From assembly GCA_030549495.1 (NCBI GenBank), contig JAUIRK010000150.1, positions 341,075-405,074 of the forward strand: 64,000 bases of DNA, written 5' to 3'. This stretch comes from Nectonema munidae. Taxonomy: Eukaryota > Nematomorpha > Nectonematoida > Nectonematidae. The position numbers were made by a program, and so were the translations under genes. Below, piece after piece: positions 47,591 through 58,809 of the stretch; position 1 is the stretch's first letter; each line of letters opens with the position of its first letter. The notes under the pieces are model-generated. The model searched no databases. It worked only from the letters and a program-made list of their open reading frames with translations, and had not been told where the DNA came from.

Positions 47591-48034
47591 ACCACATCAA
47601 ATCGAGAACCTCCAACATTCTCCAGTTTAAGATCTGATATCCTTTTTGAATCTCATATTGATCTTTCCCTATGTTCCTATGATATGTTAAAATTAATTGA
47701 GTCATGGAAAATATTAGATGAACTTTCTTTATCAGATCACCTATTCATCGAAATTATTCTGAATTTAGATTATTCCAATGGAAGTAATAACTTTATTTTT
47801 TTGAAAAAGTTTAACTCTTTATTGAATCGTTGGAGTCTAAACTTGATAATGCTACCGTTTTAAGCAACGAACCAGGCTCTTCTTATGACATCGATATATT
47901 TGCTGAAAGTTTGAAAAACTGTTTATATACAGCTTTGCAGGTCTTGTGTTTTGAGGTAAAGTGCAAAAAGACTTTTGGTACCCGGCTTTGCATAATTTGC
48001 GGAAAAAGGTAAGATATGCATATCGGAAATTCAA
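47591..48034 (+). pseudogene. LINE family 1-like endonuclease fragment (copy B)
   Basis: Counterpart of 17750-18193, with the same HIDLSLC and SDHLF blocks and the same frameshift. Confidence 0.78.
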
Positions 48035-49692
48035 ATGAGGTTACGAGATAGGATGTAGTGAAGTAGACGTTTGCGAATGATTTTTTAGAAAAGTTTGCTT
48101 AGGATGGGTAGTGCTGATTGGTCGCCAATTTTGAATATTTATTGAGTTTAAGAATGAGTTTGAGTTTACTTATTTTGCAAACGTTGGGGAAATGTGAGTA
48201 AGTAAGGCATCCATTGAAAATAAGGAGTAGGTGTTTATTTAGAATGTGTATTGATTTCTTACCTTGTTTGAGTGAGATATGTTCGAAGCTAGATGGAGCA
48301 TTTGTTCTGAGAGAATTTATTGCTGTGTTTAATTCGTTTAGAGTGATAGGGGAAAGGTAGTTGGATGGAGTGTGTGATATTTTTAGCGTGTTCTCGGATG
48401 TGGTGGAAAGGGAGGTCAGAAGAGATCGAGTAAGGGGGAAAGATCGTTGATAAAATGGAGGGTTGTAGTGTGTGGTATGATGGGTTGAGCAGGGGAGTAT
48501 TGTTTCAGTGAGAATAGAAAGTTTTTTCTTTTTAGTTAGCGATGATGTTCCATGGATTGTTTGAGTGCTGAATGGTGAATTTTACCGATGCGTTCTTTTA
48601 GCATGAAGTATTGCCTGTTAATATTCTTTTTTACTAGCAGAATGGATGGAAATCATTGAGGGGATCGGGGATTTTCTTAGGGTTTTGATGATGCTTTCAG
48701 TTTGTTTTTAGGTATGTTTAGGTGTCCAGAAATAGGCGTTTTCTTTTACGAAATGTGTTGATAAGAGTGGAGGATAAGATGGAATGTGAAGCATGATCAT
48801 TCAGGGATAGTGCCTTTTTATCGATGGATGTGGGAGAAGAGAGAGATGGTAATGTTGGCAGAGGGGTTGAGATATCTGAGCCAGTGAGGGGTGTTCTTTT
48901 TCATGGTGTTGTTATAGCTTTTGATAGTTTTAGTCTTTATGAGAATCTGAAAAGTTATGAAAGATTGATCAGAGGCTAATGGGATGTCATAGTCGACCAA
49001 ATAAATATGAGATTGAGAGTATTTGAAGTGGTTATTGTGAGGTCAATGTGAGATCTGTATTGTTCGTTGTTACAAGAACGTTGGTATGTATTGTTTTTAG
49101 AGTTGTCAGCGAGAAATAGGTTGTTTGAGTATAAGAAATTGATGAATTGTTGTCCTCGTGGATTTTTTGTGGTCTCAGATGTGTGATCGTGCGTTAAGAC
49201 ATGTGTTGAATATATGTCTAAGGAGATTAATAGCCTTGGTCCTAGATATTTGATGTATGCAATTTTATCTGTTGGTAGTGATTTAATGTTGTTCATTTTG
49301 TGGATAACTTATTGTGTGTCTATTGTCGTTATATATTTATTTGTTTTGGGAATTTTTATTGTTGTTTATTAGTGATTCTCTTTCATTTATTTGTAGCTTT
49401 TAGTGTTAATATGATGAACTGTTTATTAAAAGGGTTTGTCATGGATTCTCTTACTAAATGAAATAGTCGTATTTGTATGTTTTTTTGGATATTTTAATGG
49501 TGTTCGAGTATGTTGCATGTTGTATTTTTAAGACCAGTTTTTGTTAATGTCTTCTTCCCAGAGTGAGAGTTTATGGGTTTTGATTTTGAATGATATTTGT
49601 TTATTGAGTTTATTAATGTGCGTATATAAAGAATTATGTTTTTTGATTTCACTTATGAGTGATTTAATTATTGTAGTAAAGATTGGTAAGAG
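48035..49692 (-). pseudogene. LINE family 2-like ORF2 relic (copy B)
   Basis: Counterpart of 18194-19843. Here the endonuclease frame is open over 106 codons (49296-48976), because one T in a poly-T run near 19318 of copy A is absent. It reads from ILSLDIYS-like sequence through LFLADNSKNNTYQ and SHIDLTIT. Copy B ends inside this relic. Confidence 0.78.
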
Positions 49693-49698
49693 TAAAGA

Positions 49699-50608
49699 TT
49701 TGAAAAAACCTTAGAACTATCTTTTTGTCCAAATAATATATTTACTTTATTCACCAAATGAAAAAATTATTTTTGCAACTTTCCTATTCAGGATCGCTGA
49801 AGTTATATCATTTATTAATTCAAATTAATTACGCCCAAATCAATATCTATCCACCGAAAGAGAGCTAACTAAGTCACATACTAAGTAAGAATCAAAGTAG
49901 ATAAATTAATTTTACTAACTAACTGACGTTTGCCAAGCTCTTACAGAAAAATAGAATAGTGTTTCAGATATATGCCCTGAAAGCGAATCATTCAAATCAC
50001 GGTTAGAATAGAATACGGCTTCATAAGCAATGCACAATCAATATTTTCAAGCGTTGTTTGCCATGTATCATTCTTGATAACTTGTCCTTGAAATTCGATC
50101 ATAGTGTGAACTGTTTTTTCTTCATTTTAATTAAATTCTAGCACCTATCAAATGCCTTGGATCAAATTGAGGAAGAATCTTCTTTGTGCGGTAATTCTTC
50201 TATCGATGTTATCCTCCGTGTAAAAGTGTTGTCACAGATGAAAATGGTAAGCTAGATGTTTTCCCAAAGCACTTTCGGGAAATAGATTTTCCTGATATAT
50301 AAGATAATATAGCTGATTAGATGGACTTTTGATTGATTATAATCTTAGAAATGACGAACCTTTGTCAAGAGTACTAAATTTAGGTCCTATTGATGCTTTC
50401 TAACGATTTTTTGCAAAAGAGTACATTACGCGGCTCGAAAGAAATATAGGATTTTATCTGTGTAGCACTAATTGTCTAATGAGAGGACTTCAGGAGTATT
50501 CAGATGAACAATAAAGTTTTTTCTAGAAAATAGTATAAAGAAATTGTTAAGTGTTTTCACCTTGTTAACAATGCAATGATTGATTTGAAGGACAAGGTTT
50601 GGCGAATA
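49699..50608 (+). repeat. Third, partial copy of the 3.4-4.4 kb segment (segment C)
   Basis: Matches 3416 to about 4375 (and the copy-B equivalent), but with more substitutions and a deletion of about 55-60 bases near 50108, and it stops inside the piggyBac-like relic. It shares the 12-base ACATACTAAG-type segment with copy B and not with copy A. Left junction: about six unmatched bases (TAAAGA) after the end of copy B. Right junction: GGCGAATATA runs straight into GAAAAAAAACC of the next block. Confidence 0.9.
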
Positions 50609-50610
50609 TA

Positions 50611-51978
50611 GAAAAAAAACCTTTGAAATGAGATTGGTTGACAAATATTCAGGCCTGAGAGGAAAAAAGTAATTTTATCCTTATAAAAAAATTTTCGAAC
50701 ACACATTGAAGAATATAAATTTCTAATGAAAAAAGAGCAAGAAAGGATCATCATAGAATGAATACCAAAATTACATACGGTAAATTATAATATGACGTAG
50801 AGACTACGAGCCGATAACGAATTTGTAGCCAAAAAGATGGAGGTCCTATCGAGTTACATAAGTTACTGTAGAATGAAATATTTTGAGTGAATTAAACACC
50901 TAAAGTTGGTTTATTAAATAAATTAAGAAAATAATTACCAGAGAAATACTGCAAGTAGAAGTTATTTTTATGTTTATATATTTGACATTGATTTACATGT
51001 TTAATCGATTTTTTGACAGGTTTTATTGATTTCATAAAAAATGAACATCACCATTAAATTCTACATAATTGAAATGTATAAAAACTTTTTATAAGATTAA
51101 AATTTTTAATTTTGACATGGGCTGTCATATTTAAATTATTTTGTCAGGTTTGACTAATTTTTATTTAAAAAAAAGGAATATAACCAATAAACACAGCCTA
51201 CTTGAAAATGGGTATATGTGTGTAAAATGCCATACACGGTAAACTTCACCTCCCTATACTTTCTATTAAACGTAATTCTCTAATTCAAAAAACCGTGCCT
51301 GATCCTTTCTTTTTGGGATAAATTAATTTTTTGACAGTTTTGATTGATTTTTATTTAAAAAAATGAATATCACCACTGAATTACGCGTGCTTAAAAATGG
51401 GTATAAATGTGTAAAAAACTTTATATTATTATTTAGATAAAAAGTTTCTTTTTAGGATGAGCTGTCATATATAAATCAATGCTTTGATAACTTTAATTGA
51501 TTTTTATAAAATAAAAAAATGAATATCACCGCTGAATTCAGCATGCTTGAAAATGGGTGTATATGTGTAAAAAACATTATATAATTATTTAGATAAAAAG
51601 TTTCTTTTTTGGGATGAGCTGTCATAGGTAAAACACTTTTTTGACAGGTTTGAATGATTTTCATAAAAAATGAATATCACCACTGAATTCAGCATATTTG
51701 AAAATGGGTATACATGTGTAAAAAACTTTATATAATTATTTAAATAAAAAGTTCCTTTTTGAGATGAGCTCTCAAATATAAATCAATTTTTTGACAGGTT
51801 GGATTGATTTTGATAAAAATTGGACATCACCAATGAATTCAGCATAGTTGAAATATATATGTAAGATTAAAAATATTTATAAAAACTTATTAATATCTGA
51901 GAAAAATAGGGGGGGGGGCACTTTACGCCCCCCCCAGCACTTGAGCGGACAAATTTTGTCCAGCACTAATAGGGTTAA
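50611..51978 (+). repeat. Second copy of the array-2 block (segment D)
   Basis: Matches 24524-26196 with clear divergence: satellite-2 monomers spaced 152-156 bp (cores at 51333, 51489, 51641, 51795), fewer monomers than the first copy, and the same terminus. Homology ends exactly at the TTAA at 51975-51978. The left side is cut by the junction with segment C. Confidence 0.9.
51905..51978. mobile_element. TTAA-bounded element terminus, copy 2
   Basis: A run of G, then CACTTTACGCCCC, GCGGACAAATTTTGTCC (a near-perfect palindrome here) and CAGCACTAATAGGGTTAA. After TTAA the sequence differs completely from the flank of the first copy. Confidence 0.6.
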
Positions 51979-54569
51979 TTTTACATTAGCTTTGCAATTG
52001 TCACTTCTCGATAAAAATGTATTATTAAAAACTATTAAAGATTAAGTTTAAATATTATTATTTTTGTAGCAATATACTAATCACTTCAATTTTAAAAATC
52101 GCTTATAAAATTTTTGATTTTTTTATTCATTTATTTTTACTATATTTATATCAGCATTCAATCAAGATCTGAATGTTTACGAAAGAAAAAAATATTCTAT
52201 TAACTCTTATATTTAGCATCCACATACAAAATACATTTTAATTCTAAAAAAATATATACCATTTTATAAAAATTAAATTTTTCGCTCAAACTAACAAACA
52301 ATCTTCATAACAATTTTCACAGGTCATAATATAAATTTTTTATATTTTTTCTAGTTTCATAATCTAAATTAACAAAATCTCATCTTTTAAAATTCTTTTG
52401 ATAAAATTAATAATGAAAACTTTGCATGTATATAATAATCAAAAGTATTTTCATGCATGGGTATTTCGTTTATTTTCGATAATTTTTTGTTCCTACTATG
52501 ATGAGATGGGATTTTTTCAAATATCTCTTACATTATTTCACAAAGTATTTAAAATTTAAAAATTAATTTTGTTTATTTAATTTGTATAATATTAAATAAT
52601 TTTTAACAATAGCCGTCTTTCTTCTCTTCCTTTTTCGATGGATATATTTGTACTAAATTCTCACAGTTTTGCGAAATTCCGAAGCTTGCTATTTTTACCA
52701 TAAAGAACAAATCTTGGTTTCTAAAAGATATGTTTACATCTATTGCTACAATGTTTTTTATTCATGAATTAAAATGTAATAAATATATTTTTTTTATTTC
52801 TTACTTTTTGGCCAGAGTTTGATCGAGAGGGAATTTAGAGGGCCACTTTTTATTCCCTGAAAACTTGGTAGAAATGGAAAAGATGCACGAAAATTGATTG
52901 AAAATATTATATCCGACTCTACATTGACTCATTTTAAAAAATTTGGGACATAGTTTCTTTTTATCTTTAGTAATTGTTCGTATATAAAATTAATTTTTTA
53001 TTCATCCAAAAGTTCCAATCACGTGAGATTTCTTGTCTAAAATAGTTTTTAAATCACAAGAAAATTATCCCTTCCAGTTTTGTAAAATCTTTATCAATTG
53101 AAATTATTAAGAATATCTTTTTTTTCATAATTACGGGCCAGTAAATAGCCTATTACTATCTCTGGCTTGTACAAATCAGTTCAATGCTATTTTATCCACA
53201 TTTGGATTTTAGCAATACTTGTCTTTTGGAAGCATTTAAACAAAAAAATCATCTTCAATAAACTTTGTTAAAATATAAAAACGGATGTTATTCTTTTATC
53301 AATTAAAAATTTTTTATTTCATTTTTCGTAAAAATAATTTATATTGACTAAAATATCTTTTTTTAGTTTCATAATAAAAATTAATTCATGTCAATAAATA
53401 ACAAATTTTGTTAAAAAAAGAGAAAAATTGTGTATTTATATGAGGATGCGCAAAAGCAAGATGAACTTTTTTGTTATTAGTATGGAAATGCTTATTATAC
53501 GGGAGCATATTTTTGACATGCATGTTAGATCGCATTATTTTTAGGTTTAAAAGAGAATCCAATATGGTAAGAGAAACATCACAACAGATCCAATCCAGTT
53601 AGTTTTTCTTATTTTAATTCTCAAAAAATTACCAAATTGATAGAAGTGAGATTTATCTGATATTTTTAAACTCCATAACTACAAATGGAACATCTTATCA
53701 AGTTTTCCTGATATCTTACTTCGGTATATAGGCTTTAAATTAAATCTAGTATTTTTTTACTCTTTCATCCTATGTTTAAATTGAGTCGATTCACAATTAT
53801 TATTTTTCCATTTATCTGGCAAACCTTTGTAATTGTGTTTAGGGATAAAAACATGATGTTCAATTACAGGTAATAATCTTTCAGTTAAATAAGTTCCCAT
53901 TTTTTTCTCGTATATTTTTATCAGTAAGCTTTTCTTTGAATTAAAATGTAAAATATTGGCAAAATCAACTTAACCTGAATTACCAAAAATTGAATTAACG
54001 AATGCTATTGTTTTTCTATGATTCATGCCAATTTTTTTCTAAATGTCTTTGGCAATATCATCTTAAAAATTAAATGCATATATATGGCAATGAAGAGTTA
54101 AAACATTTGTTTGAAAACTAGAAAGATTTTCACATTCCTCCAAATCATAACCCTTGTAACATTTGGAGGAAAAAATACTCCTATATTTTATTTCACTCTG
54201 GCATTTAAAATAACTGAGTATTTTCTAGTTTAATGAACAAAACAATTAAAACTCCTAAAATAGTCAAGTTAAACTGTAAGTATATCAAAATCAACAAAAT
54301 TTATAATATAATCAAAAAATACATTTAGAACTAATTGTAAAGAATGATTACAAGTACGCATCTTCAGGTATCCATATTTATTATCTAAGTAACTGACTGA
54401 GGAGAGTTGAATTATTCAAAAAAAGAGTTATTACTCTAAACTGCAGCTGTCAGGTTTGGCATCATCAAAACGGGACAAATGGTTGTTTCCAAACTCTATT
54501 ATTAAAAGATATATTATAAAAATATCAACATGCTGGTTTAATATTTTTCCAAAGGCGATTTTCAGTTGT
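51979..54569. other. Very AT-rich stretch without recognisable gene
   Basis: No supported frame and no repeat match to the rest of the window was noticed. Confidence 0.6.
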
Positions 54570-54661
54570 GATGTAGTTAGGGTTACCAGATGAAAAAAAT
54601 CCGAAAAAACCGAAATGCTAAAGTAGGCAAAATTTAAAAAAAAATTATTTTGCAGAGAAAA

Positions 54662-55669
54662 TCAATACTTGTCTGAAGAAGATATACTTTTTAAAAGGTC
54701 TTGATTCTTCAGAAGATACCTATAAAACACAGCATAAGTTAACTTTTTGAAATTATAATTTATGATAAGAAGACTTCTTATAGTTTCAATTGATAAATTA
54801 TTTCTCTTATCGGTCCATTGGTGCTCCATCATTGAAAAAATTCTTTCCAGATTTGAACTATGGGCTTGAATTGAAAAAAGATATTGAACAATTATTGAAA
54901 GTTCGGAGAATTTTTCTTGTATTTGATTTTTCTTGAAAAACTTTAACCATTTTTCATTAGTTGATAAAGACAAAAACTCCGGCCTTTTTATTTCTTCATT
55001 CAAAAATTTGGTTAATAATACATATTCGTCAAATAGCTTGGCATCATCAACTTTGATGTTGTTTAGGTCCAAAAATTTTAATGATTTTGAAATATCTTCG
55101 CATAGTATGTTTTTCTTAAGAGTCATCCATCGAAAAACTGCAAACTTTTTGAGCGAAGACAGCCATGATTCCAAGTAAGAAACGCCTTCAGCATAAAATT
55201 TTTTAACATCCTTTTGAAATTTATTATATGAAGTTTCGTAGCCCTCTTCAAGCTTTTTTTCCACCAAAACTTTAAGTTCTGAAGGTAAAAAGTTTTCATT
55301 TAAACGTTTCTCCAAAGATTCTAAAACTGCAGTGAAAATTTCAATGTTGTCAACAACAGTATTAGTAGATTTTTCTATTTTAGCAATGGAAGTATGAAAT
55401 AAGTATGCTAAAGAACAAACCAGTTTCAAATAAATTTCGCTGAAAGGATGCTCAAAAAAATTGTTTAAAGCAGTGGGAGCATTGTTTTGAGATTGAAAAT
55501 AAGACTTCAAAGCTTCAAACAAATCCAAAATTCTTTCAATAGCTGGAAACAAAGAAAGCCATCTTGTTTTACTGAAGGAGAGAATGTTTTTGAACTTCAA
55601 GTTTACAAATGAACAAAAATCTTCTAGGTTTTCAGTTCTTACAGTGTATGTATGAAAGTAATAAAACAA
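54662..55669 (-). pseudogene. hAT transposase, C-terminal part with dimerisation region
   Basis: A frame of about 335 codons beginning around FHTYTVRTENLEDFC and ending with the hAT C-terminal region: VQYLFSIQAHSSNLERIFS, which holds the conserved Glu of the DDE site, then HQWTDKRNNLS and a LLIINYNF segment. It continues the N-terminal piece at 56541-55960 after a frame-shifted stretch, where AHVLNNAIHKAIDTLEIHIE is seen. The missing piece is a few tens of codons and the rest of the protein is well preserved, so the element is probably not ancient. Confidence 0.88.
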
Positions 55670-55959
55670 CTTTGTTACAACTAATTCAATATGAATTTCT
55701 AAGGTATCTATAGCTTTATGAATAGCATTGTTTAAAACATGCGCTGGTCATCGCAAAGAAACTTGATTAAAATTACTAAGATATCTTTGTACCTTGAAAA
55801 ACATTATTTTGGTCTTTATTATCTTTTCCTCCGAACATTGTATTGCAGTTATCGGCAGTAAAAGAAATACATTTTTTATAATACCGAATTTTTCTAGTGT
55901 ATCAACAATATAATTGAATAATGTTTCAGCCTTTTCATTTGGAAAATTTGGTATTTCAA

Positions 55960-56541
55960 TTATTTTGATACAATACCTTCTCCTTTCCAGTCAAAGTATT
56001 GAACAACCAATGGAACAAATTTTAAAGAATAATGATTGCTGATATCGACAGATATTCCATAAAACAATATTTTATCTCTCATTATAGCATTCAAACTAAC
56101 TTTTAAAATATGAGGAGCAAAAACTTTGTTAATGATGGCAGATGTTTTTGTTCTAGAGCAGACTATACTTTTAGCCGTCTCGGAATCTGTAAAAAGTTGC
56201 TTCATCAATAAAGAAGTGCATTCCATATTTCTAAAGCTACTTCCATGTTTAACACAATGATAAACCAAAGCTCCTTCAGCCGCGCATCTTAAATTTTGTA
56301 TTTTATTATTTTTATCAATATAATCTGTCATTTTGATTTGAGTACTTGAACTTTGTAATGCGCTTTGGTGTTTAACTGTGTTGATGTGCTTTTCTATGTC
56401 ACCAGCCCCCTTGTTGCTGATTGAAATAAATGTTGAGTTTTGACACAATAAACATTCTACTTCACTTTTATTTTTTCCTTCTTTCAAAAATCCATACTTT
56501 TTTTCAAGACTTTGATTAAAAATACACTCTCTTTTGGGCAT
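55960..56541 (-). pseudogene. hAT transposase, N-terminal part
   Basis: I place the start at the ATG at 56541 (MPKRECIFNQSLEKKYGFL), because the 31 upstream codons of the open frame are hydrophobic and unlike the family. A zinc finger of the BED/TTF type follows (CLLC with the second pair HINTVKH). The segment YGISVDISNH carries the first catalytic Asp and is followed by FVPLVVQYFD. The frame ends with a stop just after WKGEGIVSK. The missing middle continues in other frames between 55960 and 55670, where FTADNCNTMFGG (second Asp) is visible, so at least two frameshifts occur here. hAT transposases cut and paste DNA in the nucleus using a DDE active site with a helical insertion. Confidence 0.85.
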
Positions 56542-56720
56542 CAGAAACTTGTTAAAAAAGAAGAATATACGACATTTTATTTTCAGATTGGAACAAATTG
56601 AAAAAATTAAATATCCGGACATTTTAAAGATCAAAAAATAACCGGACAGAATTATTTTTTTCTCGAAAAAATCCGGACAAATCCGGCTTTTTCCGGACGT
56701 CTGGCCACCCTAGATGTAGT

Positions 56721-58216
56721 TGCAGATCCCCTGCATTTGAAAGCGAGTTTTTTTCTCTTTAATTTTACTTAAAAACAATAAACTGTACTATATATATTTT
56801 TTTTGATAAATTAAAATATAAAAAATTTAAAAATGTATAACATTTTTTATTTATAGGAACAATTTTTATAATCAACTTTAGAATATCATAAAATAAAATT
56901 TTTTAACATATATAGTGAGAAATATATTGGAAATATTATTTGATTTGCTGTGCATTAAACCACACAATTTGCAGGACTATATATTTTCTGAAGAGTTTGG
57001 TGGGAGTTTCAATATAAAAAATAAAGATAATACTAATAAGTTTTTAATTTAAAAAATAAAAAAAACAAACAAATAAAATAAATGTATAAAAACTGGTAAT
57101 CCAAAAATTTATCACATTTTAGAGGGGGGGGGGGGGGGGTAATAAAAAGATGAATATGAAAAAGTTAAGCAATATTTATTTATTATTATAAGAAAAAATC
57201 TATGTAATATCTACTCGGTTAATATAAACAAAATGCAGATAAGTAACACCCAAATCAGCTTACAGGATATAAGGACATCGACTGTAGTACAAACAAAGAA
57301 GTAAAATTATGCGAATTTTGATATTTTCGCAACGACTGAATTAAAGTGTTGTCCATAAGAAATGAGTGCTAAATAATTCAAAGAAGGGATTTAATGAGAA
57401 AATAATTGGACTGTATAACAAGATTTATAAATTTAGAAAACAACATAAACTTCCATTTGCTTACGAGTATTATTGAAAAGAAACCTCTTGTAAATATCAA
57501 AGGCAGTTGTATATAAATTTTTGATTTATATTGGATTCATATTTGAAGAAAGCACCTACATGGTATACGTATAATGTAGAAAGACGAAAATGTAAAACAG
57601 AAGTAATGTGATTTATTAAGATAAAAAGAAGATTTCAAATTGTTTCTAGAAGTAAACCCAAGTTGATGCACTAAAACGAGGAATACTCAAAAATGGAATA
57701 ACTTTATACCAAACCTAAGTCGTTGTTGTTTGAAGAGCAGAAAAAATATTTACTCGATCAAACTAGAATCTAAATAAAGAGAAATATGTATGTTAACACG
57801 CAAGTTATGAATATAGAAAGTATGCTTAGTATTGCCATTTCAGTAAAGGACCAAGCTATTAAAAGGTAACTGTTTGGGAATATAATTGTAAGTTAAATAA
57901 TTTAAGAAATATTTCAGTGGTCTTAAAACTACTTTCTTCAGTCAAACAAAAGGAAACGAAAAGAATGAGTAGGATAGCGAAGTTCTCAACAGAGTAAATA
58001 AAAAGGTGATACTATGAAACATGTTAATTAATACAGGATCTATGAATGGTTTGTATGTGAGACCGTATATATATTCACACATTATGTTTACTATTATATG
58101 TATATATAAGATATATAGAAGAGATAAGAGAGGCATAGCTAGCTTGATACAATATGTTTATGTGGTGTTAATGTGTTATTGTATATTAATAGAACAGAAG
58201 AGTAGAAGGGGAATTA
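56721..58216. other. AT-rich stretch without recognisable gene; poly-G run
   Basis: Contains a run of about 16 G at 57124-57139. The overlapping short frames at 57942-58230 have no recognisable domain. Confidence 0.6.
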
Positions 58217-58465
58217 ATGGGATATTATAAAATTAAATGTAAATATTTTGATAAATTATACATAGAGAAATTCGGTGATTTACTGAATACTAGAATTGCA
58301 GCTCACAATAGGGCAATAAACAATTTAGATGGTAATAAATCTGCTTTGGTTAAACACAATATGGAAACAGGACACATAATTAACTTGTTACTTGGATAAT
58401 ATTGAGATTTTAGAGAGAAAAAGTTATAACAAAAGGAAAGATTAAAGAAAGCATGATTATTTTAA
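58217..58465 (+). mobile_element. Penelope-like element fragment, GIY-YIG endonuclease region
   Basis: Plus-strand fossil fragment whose translation (IKCKYFDKLYIEKFGDLLNTRI, then H..AINN and SALVKHNMETGH) follows the GIY-YIG nuclease signature of Penelope-like retroelements. Only this C-terminal region is present, with no RT nearby and no ends. It is broken and looks old. Confidence 0.65.
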
Positions 58466-58631
58466 AAAACCAAAAATTTACATTTTTAAAAATCTGTTAT
58501 CCAATACATTAGTTACGGTAAAAAACTACAAGAATTAAAAAAGAAAACAATTAAGAACACATAATGCTTTCTCAAATATAATTTCTTAAAATTAGATTAA
58601 AAGTAAAGACTAGATTTTAATATACATTGTC
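58466..58631. other. AT-rich spacer
   Basis: Short stretch between the Penelope-like fragment and the LINE 3' tail. No feature seen. Confidence 0.5.
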
Positions 58632-58676
58632 AGGTAGGTAGGTAGGTAGGTAGTGAGATCTCAAAGCACAATCCGA
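58632..58676 (-). repeat. LINE 3' end: tetranucleotide tail and TCGGATT motif (family 2)
   Basis: Plus-strand (AGGT)n at 58632-58653, i.e. (ACCT)n at the RNA 3' end, with TCGGATT on the element strand at 58670-58676. A 27-base A run at 58780-58806 lies inside the 3' UTR on the wrong strand to be a poly(A) tail. Confidence 0.7.
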
Positions 58677-58809
58677 CTTAAGTCGATATGCTTGCAGTGC
58701 TGTGTTGCTTGGGAATATAGGAAAAAGTGGGTTTAATGATCTAAAATAAACAATGAAAACAAGTGTAGATATAAAACCTAAAAAAAAAAAAAAAAAAAAA
58801 AAAAAATGA

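Larger units (their letters stand above)
29875..49692. repeat. Segmental duplication, copy B
   Basis: Direct copy of 1-19843 with the same order of elements. In copy B the homology continues leftward into the 3' half of LINE family 1 (26943-29874), whose copy-A counterpart would lie left of the window. The right edge is at about 49692, where the sequence switches to a third copy of the 3.4-4.4 kb segment. Tandem duplication in the genome and two unmerged haplotypes in the assembly would both give this picture. Confidence 0.95.
54578..56712 (-). mobile_element. hAT transposon with both ends and target duplication
   Basis: Ends TAGGGTTACCAGATG and, read inward from the right, TAGGGTGGCCAGACGTCC, with CCGGA-rich subterminal sequence. 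The 8-bp target duplication GATGTAGT lies at 54570-54577 and 56713-56720. Total length is 2135 bp, with one minus-strand transposase gene inside. Structurally complete but with a frame-disrupted transposase. Confidence 0.93.

Noticed and set aside
58780-58806. 27-base A run as the poly(A) tail of LINE family 2
   Set aside because: It is on the plus strand while the element is on the minus strand, and it lies inside the 3' UTR. The tetranucleotide repeat at 58632-58653 is the better tail.
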